Shown here in pieces: positions 1 through 11,711 of a DNA stretch of 64,000 nt. The position numbers and the translations under genes are program-made. The notes below the pieces were generated by a model. That model saw only the letters and a program-made list of their open reading frames with translations, did no database searches and was not told the origin of the DNA. Origin of the DNA: Euborellia annulipes (taxonomy: Eukaryota; Arthropoda; Insecta; Dermaptera; Anisolabididae); the NCBI GenBank assembly GCA_023213315.1, contig JAKCPI010014905.1, positions 1-64,000 on the forward strand, written 5' to 3'. Positions within the stretch are counted from its first letter, which is position 1. Every line of letters begins with the position of its first letter.

Positions 1-321
1 ACAGACAAAAATTCAAAAGTTTTATTTAATATTTTAAAACTAAACAAAAAAATTATAAATTTTTCACGTCTCAGGGTATCTAAAAACGCAAATTTCAATG
101 CCTCATTTTCAGAAAATTTTTTCCTTACCCCTCAAAATTTTTAAAAATTTTAAATTCGTCAAAAATCGATTTTTTTTTTCTCGTTATGGTAAAATTTTAG
201 ACGAGAAAAAAAATACGTTTCTCAAATTTTCAACCCTTAAAAAATTTTTTTTGAGCTCATCTTTGGAGAGGTCTCTTAAAACATGAGAAACTAAAATATT
301 GTCATATAGTAAGGGATCCGA
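1..321. other. AT-rich sequence, nothing recognised
   Basis: This is low-complexity A/T-rich DNA with long T runs. I see no exon-like borders, no inverted repeat and no tRNA-like boxes. Confidence 0.6.
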
Positions 322-1298
322 AGAGAGAGGTCGATTTGCACCCAGCTGTTTATTGGATGAAACGTATTTTACATGAAATTTAATATGTTAAATAATATAT
401 CTTGAATAGGTTGCCTGAAAAATTCCTGTGCAAACTATAATTAATTACAAATTTAAAAACTATTTTTTTTTCAAACTTACACAATAAAGATAATTTTATC
501 ACGAATCCAATGATGTACGGTTGCCTGCGGAAAACCTGTGCTGAATCCCGGTTGCTGCGGTTACTTTACAGATGCACTTTTTCGTTATTTTTTTTAGATT
601 TTTCTCAAAATTCCCTCTTACGATTTTGATTAAAATTCAAAAAACAATTCTTTTTTAGACTCTCTTTAAAATAAATGTATATTCTCATTATCGGGTTGAA
701 AACTTTTGAAGAACACTTTAATTTACTCTTGTACTTCATAGGAAAGATAGGAGAAATGGTTGCCATGGTACACAAGTTTCGATTACCTAAGAAGAATCGA
801 AAATTATGTACTGTGCTTGTCACACCAGATTTGTTTGTGTCGACATATTTTTAATTTCTGACAGTACGGTACATTCGAATTCAAGATGTAAAATTTATAA
901 GTATAGGAAAATATTAATATTTTGTTACCATGCCAACCATTTCTTCTCTTTCCTATGAAGTACAAGAGTAAAATGGTCTTCAAAAGTTTTCAACCCGATA
1001 ATGAGAATATACATTTATTTTAAAGAGAGTCTAAAAAATAATTGTTTTTGAATTTTAATCAAAATCATGAGGGAATTTTGAAAATTCTAAAAAAAACGAA
1101 AAAAGTGCATCTGAATAAGCAGCAACCGGGGATTCAGCACAGGTTTTCCGCAGGCCTTCGTACATCATTGGATTCGTGATAAAATTATCTTTATTGTGCA
1201 ATTTTGAGAAAAAAAAATTAGTTTTTAAATATTCTATTCACGATATATTATTTAACATATTAGATTTCATGTAAAATACGTGCAAATCGACCTCTCTT
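322..1298. mobile_element. Large palindrome of two head-to-head hairpin-ended repeats
   Basis: The left arm begins AGAGAGGTCGATTTGCA and the right arm ends with its reverse complement (about 1281-1298). The arms stay similar to a centre near 830-845. Internal blocks such as GGAAAGATAGGAGAAATGGT and CACACCAGATTT are shared with the hairpin-ended repeats at 19.2, 28.5, 35.2 and 50.3 kb, so this is an inverted pair of parts of that family. Arms differ by small indels and substitutions, so it is not brand new. A short reading frame on the minus strand across the left arm is incidental. Confidence 0.75.
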
Positions 1299-2580
1299 CT
1301 GATTTAGACTAACACGAGGTCGAAAAAAAATTAGTCGGATTTTTGCGCCACCCTATTCTTTACCTTCCCTACATCATAAATTTTGGGCCATTGGCTACCA
1401 AACCAGGTGAAATAAATATATAAAATAGATCTAAATGGCCTTCGCTGCCAAAAAAAGAGCTTAAATTAATAAAAAAAAAAAAAAAAAAAAAAAGTTTGGG
1501 CCCCCCTTGACAAAATCCTGGGACCGCCACTGTTTATATTCATCGTAGATGGCAGCACTGTATCTTATTTTACTAAAGATGGCACAACTTATTTTACTAA
1601 AGATGGCAGCACTGTATCTTATTTTATTAAAGATAGCAGCACTGTTCCTCTACTCGTTATATTCTGTATAATTAAATAAAAACCTATTGAAACTTAACCT
1701 AGTCTTATTTATTTATCTATAATTAGATTTAATTAAATATAAAAAAAAAAGAATAAATATATTTATGAAAAATATTACTATATCTATTGACTTTTTCTTG
1801 ACAATATTAACCCCCCTAAAGGGGGTTTGGGAATTTCAATCGTTAAGCGGGTCACTAAAATCCAATTTGTCTAGGAGGTATTAAATTATTAATGGAGAGA
1901 ATACTCAAAAAAAGTTAGCATAATTTTTTTAAATTTATCATATTTTGAGGTTGACATCTCGTAATAGGGTCATCTCCCAAACTTATGTCTTATTTATTTT
2001 AAGTTATTAAATTATACTATTCATAAATGATGACATATCCGGCTCTAAAGATGACCCTAATCTAAACGGCAGCCTGAATACATAAATAAATAAGGAAATA
2101 TTAGCGGCGCTTGATTTTTCATAACATTTCCCCCTCTCCACATTTGAATTAACTCCTTCCAATAACTGAAATACTTTTGATTTGAATGCGAATTTTTATG
2201 TAATCTCTTTAGGTATGAAAAAAAGAGCAGAGTCATGAAAACTTTTATTTTTCTACTTTCTACACTTTAATACTATTTAATTTTTTTTTTTTTTTTTTTT
2301 CAAAAAAGGAAAAAAAAATATTTTTGTAACGCTTGAAAAAATTTCTTCACAGAAATTATCTGGTGGAATATTAATGAATATAAATTGTTTTGTCGATACT
2401 ATTAGAACTTCAATTTTTTTTTTAGAATTGTGCTGAAAAAAACATTCAAATTTTTTTTTTACTTTTAAAAAATATAAAAAGTGAGAAAAATTTCAAAAAA
2501 TAATTTTTCTACAATTTCTGTCAATATTTTTACTAAACCCTTTTGGCAATAATGTTCTTAGATATATATCTTTAAAATAT
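1299..2580. other. AT-rich sequence with a short tandem repeat
   Basis: Mostly A/T-rich with poly-A (about 1468-1493) and poly-T (about 2280-2300) tracts. Between about 1540 and 1650 a roughly 30-bp unit built on AAGATGGCAGCACTGTATCT occurs about three times with variation. No gene signal is seen. Confidence 0.55.
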
Positions 2581-2599
2581 ATTAAGTTATAAGACAGGG

Positions 2600-2700
2600 G
2601 GAAGTTTGCAACTAGGTGTAAATTAAGAATTTTAATTTCTATCTCTGACGTTTCGTTCGCTCGTCGTACACTTCCTCAGGGCTAAAAGACGTCATATTTT
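2600..2700 (-). repeat. Half of a foldback-type element with CTGANGA/GAAA motif
   Basis: On the minus strand CTGAGGA (about 2680-2674) is followed some 17 nt later by CGAAACGTCAGAG (about 2655-2643), the motif found in the foldback arms elsewhere in the window. The mirrored second arm is not evident here, so this looks like a half element. The last 40 bases of the window (GACGTTTCGGTCGCC) start a similar sequence. Confidence 0.4.
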
Positions 2701-2810
2701 ACACATTTCAGAATCAATCAATTGCACTAATTTTACATTTAGAATCTTAAGTGGTGCTTTCACTTAATGACAATAAAAATTTGTTTTTATTATAAAATCT
2801 GTAAAATTTT

Positions 2811-3553
2811 ATTACTTCTCTGTTCTGAGTACAAAACGTAGGGGACAGAAAATTAAATTTTTTATTTACACGTGACTACATACATTCTTCCTTATCTTAT
2901 ATACTATAGTAAATAACCTAAGTCATTATACAAACCCCTCAGGACAAAAATCTTTGTAAATTTTAATGACTGTCGAAGGCATCAAAATGTTTGACCTAGA
3001 GATTGTTATCTCCGACTGTAGACGGAGGCTTAATTGAAAGTTTTGAAACTATCATTCCCCAAATAAATTTTTCTTATTTATGTCGATTTCTAATATAGAC
3101 ACTTTATTTCTTTTTTCACTTTTCAAAAGGTGTGCGTTATCCATATTACCGTATACATCAAATTCGTTAATTATTTTCTACCGCAATTTTTTTTATAATT
3201 ACCATGAGATTTTTTTATGACATAATTATTATTCATACATGAATCATCCATTAATAATCAAATTGCGAATTTTTAATACTGTTTTGTTATTATTAAAATG
3301 TAATAAATAAAACATGATATGAAAATTTTAATTGAATTTAAATATTATTTATATATGAATAAACATAATAATTATTTTTATTCACTTTTGACCAACTGCC
3401 ACCCACAGTGGTATAAATAATATAATAATAATAAATGAGAGGTTAAATTTTACTCCATTTTTTTTCTTTCTCGTATTTAGTTATAAGAATATCTTGGCAC
3501 TCGTCATCATTACGCAAATTTAATTTTTCTTATTAGATATTTATATATATAAG
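2811..3553. other. AT-rich sequence, no gene seen
   Basis: A/T-rich DNA with short TAA runs around 3420-3435. No exon borders, tRNA boxes or long repeats were recognised. Confidence 0.5.
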
Positions 3554-3554
3554 T

Positions 3555-3583
3555 GGGGGGGGGGGGGGGGGGGGGGCCCCCCC
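3555..3583. repeat. G homopolymer run followed by C run
   Basis: About 22 or more consecutive G bases directly followed by seven C bases. Such a run can fold as a G-quadruplex or hairpin, and its exact length is unreliable in most sequencing data. Confidence 0.85.
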
Positions 3584-3589
3584 AGATTA

Positions 3590-4604
3590 AGGCTCTACAG
3601 GAGTCAAGCTGTTCGCATGTTTTTGCGGCTAAGATGGCGTTAGGGGTCTTTAAAATTTAGCCAAAAAGCCCAACTATTACAAAAATTTGCCAACAGATGG
3701 CAGGATGGTAGTTAGACCAGGGATGGTATATACAATTTCATGTATTTTTTTGATTTTCGTTAATAATGAATAGTTTATAAATATTATATATCATTTATAA
3801 CAGCATAAAAATATATAAAGACTTATAAGTGATCTGATAATACCGGCTGTTAGAGTTTTTCTCAATAAAAAGTGTATTATATTTTATCGTATTTGATTGT
3901 CATAAAATTTTTCTTTTTTTTTCTCACTCCCAGATTTTTATTACAACATCAAAAACAACGTGATAAAAAACTAACAAATTGAAAAAGCATTTTTTTTAAT
4001 ACGGTTTGTGGTTTACGCCAAATGATTTTAACCAAGGTCAAATTTGAATAGCTAATTTAAAAATAGCTATTTTTTGTAATTAAACAATTTTACTTAACAA
4101 AAAATCTGGAGGCATAAAGAATTTGATCACCGCCATTCTTGGAATTCTCTATTTGAAAAAAAAATCATACTATACTCTAGAGAAGTGAAACTTCAAAGCT
4201 CTGTTTCCCTATCATTATAATAAATAATTATTTTAGACTATAATAGGCCTATGATTATTTTTGACTTTTTATTTCTGATTGTTTCAAAGAATTTTCCCAG
4301 ATGTTATCAAAAAAAAAATTTTGTTTATCCTTTCCAAAAAGAAATTATAACAATAATTTAAATTTAGATGGATAATTACGAATATTAGAAAACGAAAAAA
4401 AAAAAAAAAAAAACAACTAATGTTTATAATGATGTATCACTTTCTAGAGCTAACGGTTAAATTATTTTGCACGCAGGCAACCAACTTCCGAAACGGGTCA
4501 CTGAATTCTTTTTTTTTTTTCAATATCATTATTAAATATTTATAATAATATTCAATCCGAACAGAACAAATCTTTTCTCTAGGAAGGAAACAAAAACGAT
4601 TTTT
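3590..4604. other. AT-rich sequence, no gene seen
   Basis: Includes a GATGGC-containing stretch near 3630-3710 that resembles the repeat at 1.55 kb, then A/T-rich DNA with homopolymers. No coding signal. Confidence 0.5.
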
Positions 4605-4704
4605 CCAAATGGCTTAAATAAAATCATTGGACTGCCTGGGATCCGAACCCACGACCCTTGGTATAAAATGCCAGCACGCTAGCAACTAAACCAAGGCCCG
4701 AGGG
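4605..4704 (-). mobile_element. tRNA-derived SINE (family A), 5' part
   Basis: On the minus strand this reads CCCTCGGGCCTTGGTTTAG, then CCAAGGGTCGTGGGTTCGGA and AGTCCAATGATTTTATTTAA. The first block sits where a tRNA A box lies and GGGTTCGGATCCC is a B box. Only the head and start of the body are present. It lies 85 bp from a plus-strand copy of the same family, giving an inverted SINE pair. Confidence 0.75.
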
Positions 4705-4788
4705 TTTTTCTTAATTATGAAAAGAAAAATCATTACTATTCCAATCCAGTGCCTGCCTTCGTTAGGATTTGTTTACATTCAGAGAATG

Positions 4789-5028
4789 CCCTCGGGCTTG
4801 GTGTATGGGTGAGCTGGCCTTCAATACCAAGGGTAGTGGGTTCGGATCCCAGTCAGTCCTATGATTTTATTTAAACCATTTGGATACCAAATGGCTTAAA
4901 TTAAAATTCCTGAACCCCCAATATATATATTCATAAAAAACGGTTATCCTAAAATATCTTATATGGCCTAAGTTGCCAAAAAGACTGTGTATGTGTGTGC
5001 GAGTGTTTTTTTTTATAAAAAAAAAAAA
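4789..5028 (+). mobile_element. tRNA-derived SINE (family A), near full length
   Basis: Begins CCCTCGGGCTTGGTGTA, has B box GGGTTCGGATCCC, the diagnostic body palindrome CCATTTGGATACCAAATGG, the block GGCCTAAGTTGCC, and ends in a T-rich then A-rich tail. The tRNA-related head supplies an internal Pol III promoter. It probably relies on a LINE for retroposition. Family A has at least nine recognisable copies in this window. Confidence 0.85.
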
Positions 5029-5609
5029 TCATAGAATACAATACATAAATGCAAAGAATACTGAATATTTCTCTAAAAATGATAGGAAATATCAGAGAAA
5101 TCGTAAATTTAGGAATTAATAACTCAAAAAGTTATAAAAATTTCGGGACGAAAATAATTTTCCTGTAGTCCCTAGAAGGCCCTCTTTAAGCATATAAAAT
5201 TTCGTTTCAAAATTTCAACGGGAAGTTGCCTAAATAGAGCGTGACAGACAGACAGACATTAGGGAATTATATATTTAGAAGAAGATTTATTTTCCCATTC
5301 TTGATATTTGTTTTTACTTATTTCTGTCTTGTTTGGGGGAACCTGTTAATTTTAGTAATTTATTTTACTAAAGATAATTAACTAAAAGAGTGGAGAGATT
5401 ATTTATTATTTATTAAAATTAAAAAAAAAAAAAAAAAAAAAAAACTATGATTTATTTTACATTTCCAGAACATCTTTATTATAATTTATTGTTAATAAAT
5501 ATAATTTAATATAAAATGTTTTTTAGATTATAAAATTTATATTTATAATATAAAGAGCGGAATGAATAGCTAATTAAAAAAAAGAAGAAAAAAAAAAAAA
5601 AAAAGAGGA
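5029..5609. other. AT-rich sequence with a decayed repeat
   Basis: Around 5150-5270 text such as AAAATTTCAACGGGAAG and GACAGACAGACA loosely resembles the middle of the hairpin-ended repeats (TATAAAATTTCA then a microsatellite then CAGACAGACC). The rest is A/T-rich with poly-A tracts. Confidence 0.35.
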
Positions 5610-5960
5610 AAAAGGAAAGAGAACGAACGAGAAGAGAGGTTGTTATTTATTAAACGCCCCTCGTCACAAGTCCAAGCATGCATACAAAGAGAGAGAGAGA
5701 GAGAGAGAGTTGGCTGAGTTGGCAAATATCAAAGCAAAAGAGAGAGAGAGAGAGGTCCCTCCCAAAAACTCTCTATCTGAATGAGGGCCACGCTGCCATG
5801 CTGCCAGTTGGTGGGCGGCTGCTGTCTATCGGCTTTAAAAAAAAAATAAAAGGAAAGAAAAAAAAACATGAGGAAAAATGCAACAGCGCATTCCTCCCCT
5901 CCCCTCTTCAGCAGATGTTCTTGGATGCTTGGGGGTGGAGACTCATTTAAACATTCTGAC
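5610..5960. other. GC-richer island with GA microsatellites
   Basis: This block is visibly richer in G/C than its flanks. It holds two (GA)n runs (about 5689-5708 and 5741-5753) and non-repetitive text such as CACGCTGCCATGCTGCCAG. Two overlapping short plus-strand reading frames exist but are full of GA-encoded Arg/Glu and have no support. A candidate regulatory or conserved noncoding island, inferred from composition alone. Confidence 0.35.
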
Positions 5961-6159
5961 TCTTCTCTAGATTTTGATTACATCAACGATCACCTTAAAT
6001 TTAATTATCAAAAAAATCTTATCTATTTGATTACTTTGACCTTATTTTTTATTTAGTCTTTTTCGACACTCTGCCTATTTCTTTAACTGGTGCGGTGTCG
6101 GTATTGAGATATGTGAATTAGTCAATTGATTTTGCGGGATTCTCCGTCATACCTAAGGT

Positions 6160-6385
6160 TGCCACCTTTTTTTTTGCAAGTGCAGTGATTGACAATATTA
6201 AGTCCCACCCATGCGTGATTATTTCATTGTTATTATAAAAGAAATTTTCTAGGTTTTAACTATGAAAGTTTCCATTAAAAAATATATATTTTTTTTAAAA
6301 ACAATGAAATAATCACAAGTTGAAAACGCATATGTGTGGGGCTTAATTTTTTTTTTTTTTGCAATGGTTGCTTAAGGCCTGAAGA
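6160..6385. repeat. Imperfect foldback repeat, second copy at 50.1 kb
   Basis: The left side contains AAGTCCCACCCATGCGTGAT and ATTTCATTGTT; the right side has the inverse, AATGAAATAATCACAAG followed by GTGGGGCTTAAT. The same blocks (AACAATGAAATCATCAC, GCATGGGTGGGACTTAAT) recur at about 50130-50210. Confidence 0.6.
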
Positions 6386-7262
6386 CCTATAATGACTTGT
6401 AGTCCACATCCAGCTAGGAAAAATATATTTAAAAAAGAAAAAAGGGGAACTCAACTGCGGGAACTGAGAAGATGCCTGTTGAGATTAGACTTGAAAGCCT
6501 GAAGATTGTAGGTTTTGTGGAAGATATACGCAAGGAGATTGTGGGGGACAAAGGAAGATTGGAATTGACTAGTTCTATTAGTCGTGAGTTGGACAAACTT
6601 TATATTGTCCCTCATTGTATCAATACATTGGTGATTAAAGATAAGAAAAAAAGTGTCCAAATAAAATTTCATTATGAATATCTTTGGAATGGAAGATTTA
6701 TTGCAAAAATAAATAAAATTAAAATTAAAATAAAATTTCATTTATTTTTCTTTAGCATGTTTAAAAACATATTTTTTATTGTTTTCGTAAGTTTTATCAA
6801 ATTAATATCATTACCAAACAATTGCCCAGCATCTTTACAGTCTATATTTAAATTAAAGTAAATAAGTAATGCATTTTAATAAGGTTCAGAGACGCTTTGT
6901 TTCTTTCATCTCTTCATTTGCTATTCATCACAAAAAAAAACTCTCTCTGTGAATGCTGATGTGGCAGGAATAGACATTAAAAATGAAATTACTTTATACA
7001 AGTTTGAAAAATTAGCATCAATCTTATTAACGACTTGCTGCCTAACTTGTTCCGTTTTACGCAAAAATGCTTAGGACCAAACATTTTGGAGCCCCAGAAA
7101 AATCAAATTTTCGTGCCTTATTATTCTTGTAAAGTATAGAGTAAAGTAAATAGGTACAATACTTTATTATAAAGTACGGGTGGCAATCCAAGTCATATGG
7201 TGCGGTTCACTGTCGGTCCCAATATCTTTTTCAAACAAATTTTTAATCAAAGTAAATAGATT
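6386..7262. other. Intergenic or intronic DNA with overlapping short frames
   Basis: A plus-strand frame of 129 codons (6472-6861) and an antisense frame of 96 codons overlap here. The plus-strand frame starts with a mixed-composition peptide (residues 1-65), then becomes Lys/Ile/Phe-rich as the DNA turns A/T-rich, which suggests chance opening or the remnant of a repeat. I recognise no domain. Confidence 0.35.
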
Positions 7263-7405
7263 AAAGCCCTTGGACCATACTACAGTAGTAGAGTATCCGC
7301 CTCTTGGGCTATCAAGGGTTCGGTTCGTATCCCAAAATTTTTTTCAATTTAATTGGCTACCAATAAATTGAAATAGAGACGGGGTCTATGTCGAAAAAAC
7401 CCCTT
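7263..7405 (+). mobile_element. tRNA-derived SINE (second family)
   Basis: A tRNA-like head (CCCTTGGACCATACTACAGT, then AGAGTATCCGCC) is followed by B box GGTTCGTATCCC and an A-rich body with a short inverted pair (CAATTTAATTGGC). The body differs from family A. The end is not sharply defined. It could also be a tRNA pseudogene with unrelated downstream DNA. Confidence 0.5.
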
Positions 7406-8015
7406 GAATAAATTAAAAAATATAGATAAATAAAATTATTCCTTGGAAAAAAATATCCCCTCCCAAGCTGAGTTTCCGTCATAAAATAAACATAAATTGA
7501 GTTCAAGGACGGAAATAAAATTCAACACATTTGAATTTGTAGTTATTTGATTAGGTTTTTTTTTTTTTTTTATTTTAAATTTATATACAGTATTTATTAA
7601 AAATTCACTTTACTCTATTGAAAACTAATACACCATAGAAAAAAAAAAAACCTTAAAACTAGGACACGAAAAAGAAAGTCCCAAAAATTTAATTAACAAA
7701 AAAAAAAATCGAATCTATTCACTACTCTCTAGAGTTGTACAAAAATAGAACATAGAGAATAAATAAAATTTAATTATCAAAAAAAAGTAATATTTTTAAA
7801 CGATCTATTCGAAGTCAGACTGCGAGATATGGTTTCACTTTTATGCCAATTGTTTCTTTATCTTCTTTCATCCAAAAATTCAATCTCGAACATTCCCAAA
7901 AGTTCTCTATTTAGGAAATAAAATGTGTGATATCCGGCACATCTTGTAAATAAATAGATATTTCTATAACTTTTTGGGCTTAAGAGGATATTACATAGTG
8001 GGTATTTTATAGATA
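7406..8015. other. AT-rich sequence, no gene seen
   Basis: Homopolymer-rich A/T DNA; no boundaries or motifs recognised. Confidence 0.5.
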
Positions 8016-8190
8016 TTTGAAATTCCTACCAGGATCCCCCGGTATTTACTCGAGATCCTTTCGTGCACGAAGACACACACCTCAAACCCAACCGACCTCT
8101 GATCCTAGCCATCTTCCGGCACTCAATGAAGTGACATCATTCCCTATCTCCTCCTGAGTTCATATTTCTAGCCAATTCTGTCTAAAGCTT
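8016..8190 (-). mobile_element. LINE-like 3' end, 5'-truncated
   Basis: On the minus strand this contains GGTTGGGTTTGAGGTGTGTG, TCTTCGTGCACGAA and AATACCGGGGGATCC, ending GGTAGGAATTTCAA. The same order of blocks is found on the plus strand at about 23815-23955, where it ends in an (AAAT)n tail. Conserved 3' ends with an A-rich simple tail are typical of 5'-truncated non-LTR retrotransposons, so I infer that type; no protein domain is present. Confidence 0.5.
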
Positions 8191-8204
8191 AATCAGTGAT
8201 GCCG

Positions 8205-8622
8205 AGAGAAATATAGACCGAAACTCCTCAGGACGCTGATTTTTCGGCAAGAGTGCAGGAAGGGAAAAAACAAAAACAAAGGCACAACGTCTCTTCTTCT
8301 TCAGAGGAAGCTGAAAACAATCACGATGTTTACAAAAGTATTTTGTATAATAGTTTAACATAAAGGGCATTGTTGTACCTCATTTTACACTCCGCCAACA
8401 ATACAATAACAGCCAAGATTTTTTGCATCAAGAAAGCCATTTGTCCTCGGTAACTTGTGAGCATTCTAAAATTATGATTGTTTTCAGCTTCCGCTGAAGA
8501 AGAAGAGCGTTATGCCTTCGAAATATTAGGAATTAAACTCATTTGGAAAAATAAAAAACTTTGTTTTTGTTTTTTCCCTTCCTGCACTCTAGCCGAAAAA
8601 TCCCATCCGGTTCCTTTTTACT
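8205..8622. mobile_element. Foldback element with CTGAAGA/GAAA motif
   Basis: Ends are inverted: ATTTTTCGGCAAGAGTGCAG with GGAAGGGAAAAAACA on the left, TGTTTTTTCCCTTCCTGCAC with AGCCGAAAAAT on the right. Inside, CTTCTTCAGAGGAAGCTGAAA on the left mirrors TTTTCAGCTTCCGCTGAAGA on the right. On the plus strand CTGAAGA (8493) is followed by CGAAATATTAGG (8519). A partial relative lies at 53690-53790. Confidence 0.65.
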
Positions 8623-9738
8623 TTTTTGGGTATATATTCCAGACTTGATTTTTTAAATACCGGTAGTTAACAAATTAGTAGCTGTATTTTTGATTTGGCT
8701 TAAGAGCTTATAAGTAGGCAATCTCGATAAGCCTATTACGTTCGAAGTTTTTGTCTCGGATTTTTCATCTTTTCCTATGAGTAGCGAGCCAGAGAGTTCT
8801 TACCAGATAAACATCTGATTTAAATTATTCAACTTGGTATTCTATTCTTTTGTTTACGACTTAAATTTTATACTTTTTTTTTTTGTCAATCAGATAAAAT
8901 TAGCATGAATATAATTCACTCAAATTCTTTCATTTAAAATATCATAATAATTAATTACTTAATTCATTCCGTTACTATTTTCACATGTCTTGAATTCAGA
9001 TTCAATGACCTTGAATAAAAAAAAAAAAAAAAGCAACAGGATTGATTAAATAATTTGAGAGAATATCTCTGTTTATAATCTCTTATTCAACGGTTGAGAA
9101 CGAAAGAGAGAGAGAGAGAGAGAGACAAAGAGAGGCCCTGTCCCGAGGGACAGGTGTTTTCTTGGCGAGAGCAGGAAATTCCTTCCTTCCCCCTCAAAAG
9201 GAAAAAAAAAGAATACAAAAGACTGACTATCTTTTGTATTCACTTTATTTACAATTGAATGAACGAATTCAACTCAAATATCCGACAATTAAAAAAAAAA
9301 AGAAAAAAAATCCTCTCTTGATTAAATTATCAAAGAAATAAAACGTTTTTATTTTATCATAAATGTATTACAATGGCCTCCCATTGAATTAGTATCAAAG
9401 AGTAGTCTTTGTTGAAATTTAGGTTACAAATAATAAATATTCTTTTTTTACTTTTAGGTTTGTCTTCTCTTTGAACTGAACAATAATTAAATGTATTATA
9501 GAGGATTCCCAGCTGACTATTTTTCCACTAATTAATTCAAAAGAACCGATTAGTGGACATGAAGCCTTATTGTTTTATTTGTAATTCTTTGAAAACCAAC
9601 TTAAAAAAAAAAAAAAACTTTCTATATTTACATCTTGAATTCTAATGTATACAGCCGGAAAGTAAATATATGTAGACACAAAATATCTGCTGCGACCATT
9701 TTATATTGCAAAACAAATTAATATAATAACCCCTAGAG
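8623..9738. other. AT-rich sequence with a small GC island
   Basis: Mostly A/T-rich. At about 9105-9190 there is a (GA)n run followed by the perfect hairpin CCTGTCCCGAGGGACAGG and a GC-richer patch, which may be regulatory DNA in a long intergenic region. No coding signal. Confidence 0.4.
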
Positions 9739-9813
9739 CAGTGATTCTCAACCTTTTAATAATATTCAAACTTTCAATAGTTGGTTCTCGTTGAAACATT
9801 TTAAATTTAAATT

Positions 9814-10766
9814 AAATATACAAATTGAACAGTAGGTACAAAGGTTTTATTAATTAAAAATTAACACTTAATACGTATTTTGATAATTATTGTTATTTGT
9901 CATACCTGAAAGTAGCAACATTATACAATACATATAGTGTATAATTCTGCTACTTTCATGTATTTGAATGTAAGTTGAAAGTAGCAACATTATACACTAT
10001 ATGTATTGTGGTGATATGTAATTGTATTTTGTATCAGGTAGGAAAAAGAAGGTCATAATGGGGAGAAAAAATGGGAAAAAAAAAAATAGATAATATTATT
10101 AAAAAAAAAATATATCATTCTTAAAGTGAAGAAAAAGAAATAATGATAAGAATAATTAGATTTGTATTTAATTATGGGGTGAAAGGAGAAAAGAAAAAGG
10201 GATGGTGAAAGAATAGGAAATGGTGCAGGAGAGAGGGGGGGGGGAGTGGGGTGAGAGAAGGAAAGAGAGGGGAAGAAAATGATGGGAGGAATAAAGGAAG
10301 ATTTGTAGGGAGTTCAGGAAGGAGAAAAGTTGTCGAGTCAGGAGGTGTAAATAAAAATTTTGTTCATCGTGGGGTTTTATAATTGTGAGGAATCGGTGTT
10401 GTAATTAATTTCTCCTAGGCTAAAATTAAAAAAAATCAATTATTATATACATTTTTCTCATCTAAAAAAAATGAAAAAATTTTTTTTAAAAATAAGTATC
10501 GATTTACTTTGAAATATTTTTTTTATAAATTAATTAAAAAAATAAAAATATATGTAATGTGAATTGAAAAATCGGAAAAGAAAGAGGAAAGGGATCTTGT
10601 AGAATGAGTGTCAAAAAGAAAGGGAAAGAAAAAGAGAAGGGGGGGGGTGGGGAAGCGGGAGAAGTGGTAATGATGTCAAGAATTGTCGAAATACCTATCA
10701 AGTGTTAATTTTTAGTTAATAAAACCTTCCGAAACCAAAAACCTGCTGTTTAATTTGTATATTTTC
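9814..10766. mobile_element. Foldback element nested in the hAT element
   Basis: Left arm AAATATACAAATTGAACAG through AGGTTTTATTAATTAAAAAT; the right arm holds its inverse (ATTTTTAGTTAATAAAACCT, CTGTTTAATTTGTATATTT). The same family recurs at 48424-49131. Near 10669-10692 the plus strand carries TGATGTCAAGAATTGTCGAA, the hairpin-plus-GAA motif described in the findings. An inner inverted pair AAAGTAGCAACATTATACA lies at about 9910-10005. Confidence 0.65.
10050..10350. repeat. Purine-rich tract
   Basis: About 300 bp of almost pure A/G on the plus strand, resuming at about 10570-10670. Such strand-asymmetric tracts can form triplex DNA. A pyrimidine-rich mirror tract occurs at 29300-29560; whether the two are related is unresolved. 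Confidence 0.6.
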
Positions 10767-11007
10767 TTTTAATTCTCAACATTTTTTTTTTTTTTGTCCG
10801 CGGCATACTTTTGACGATATCAAAATTTGGCTGCACACAAAGAAAAATATAAGTTTAAAAGTTATTTACTTACCTATAATACACTGTGCAAAATAGTTTT
10901 AATATTATAACTCATAATAAAAAAAAAACATTACAATTTTTACTAATTACATTTCTAAAATTTGGCGGCACACAAAAGTTCCGCGGCACCCTGGTTGAGA
11001 ATCACTG

Positions 11008-11711
11008 CTCTAGAGTATACCATCTTTATGCGATCTTTTTTTTTAGGTTGTCACATAAATCAAAGTATGATAATGATTATATTAGAAATTTATAATATAG
11101 ATTTTAATTGGCATAGATAATAGATTTGACTCAAACAAAATTTAACCAAACTCCAACTTTAATTTTCATTATTTTCTCTTCTTTTCTCTCTCTCTTTATA
11201 ACAAAACTTCACAAGTTTTAATTACAATTTAACTAAATTAAATTAAAACTTTTGATTAATGAACTTAATTAAAAAAAAAAAAGTTCGGTTATAAAACTAA
11301 TTTAAATTCTTATATATTGATAAAAATAAACACGGTAAAAAAAGGGGGATGAAGTAAAAAAAACACTGAAAAAAAATGAATTTTCAATATATTGTAGTGC
11401 TTGAATTTTAATATATCCAGTTTATTTAAGTAAAAAAAATATGAATCAAATTTAAGTAGCTTAAAAAAGTATGATATTCTTAACTAAGTAAGTAGTCGAT
11501 ATGGTAAAGGCGTCGTACAAATATCTATCTATACTTGTTTATGAATATCCCTTAAAAATTTTTAACAGTGAGGTGCTGTAAAGTTGTCGAGGTCCTTGGA
11601 ATTTGGAAATATCCTGATGTAAAAGATTTAACTATTTTGTTTTTATTTTGCTTGTTTAGCCCGAGAGATTTGGGCCAAAAAAAAGTTAAAAAGACAAATA
11701 TACGTAAATAT
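11008..11711. other. AT-rich sequence, no gene seen
   Basis: A short frame at 11568-11753 runs into the hairpin that follows and has no recognisable domain. No other structure was found. Confidence 0.45.

Larger units (their letters stand above)
9739..11007. mobile_element. Non-autonomous hAT-type DNA transposon
   Basis: Terminal inverted repeats CAGTGATTCTCAACC (9739) and GGTTGAGAATCACTG (ending 11007) are flanked by near-identical 8-bp duplications, CCCTAGAG (9731-9738) and CTCTAGAG (11008-11015). TIRs starting CAG(T/G)G and 8-bp TSDs are hallmarks of the hAT superfamily. No transposase remains. The interior is occupied by a nested foldback (about 9814-10766) and a long purine-rich tract. 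One mismatch between the TSD copies suggests moderate age. Confidence 0.85.

Noticed and set aside
5678..5950. Frame encoding Arg/Glu repeats near 5.7 kb as another exon of the Arg/Glu gene
   Set aside because: The repeats come from (GA)n microsatellites, there are no matching splice borders in phase, and it lies upstream of the promoter.
6472..6861. 129-codon frame with a mixed-composition start
   Set aside because: No domain, no splice context, and the second half is A/T-biased low complexity; kept only as a note in the region entry.
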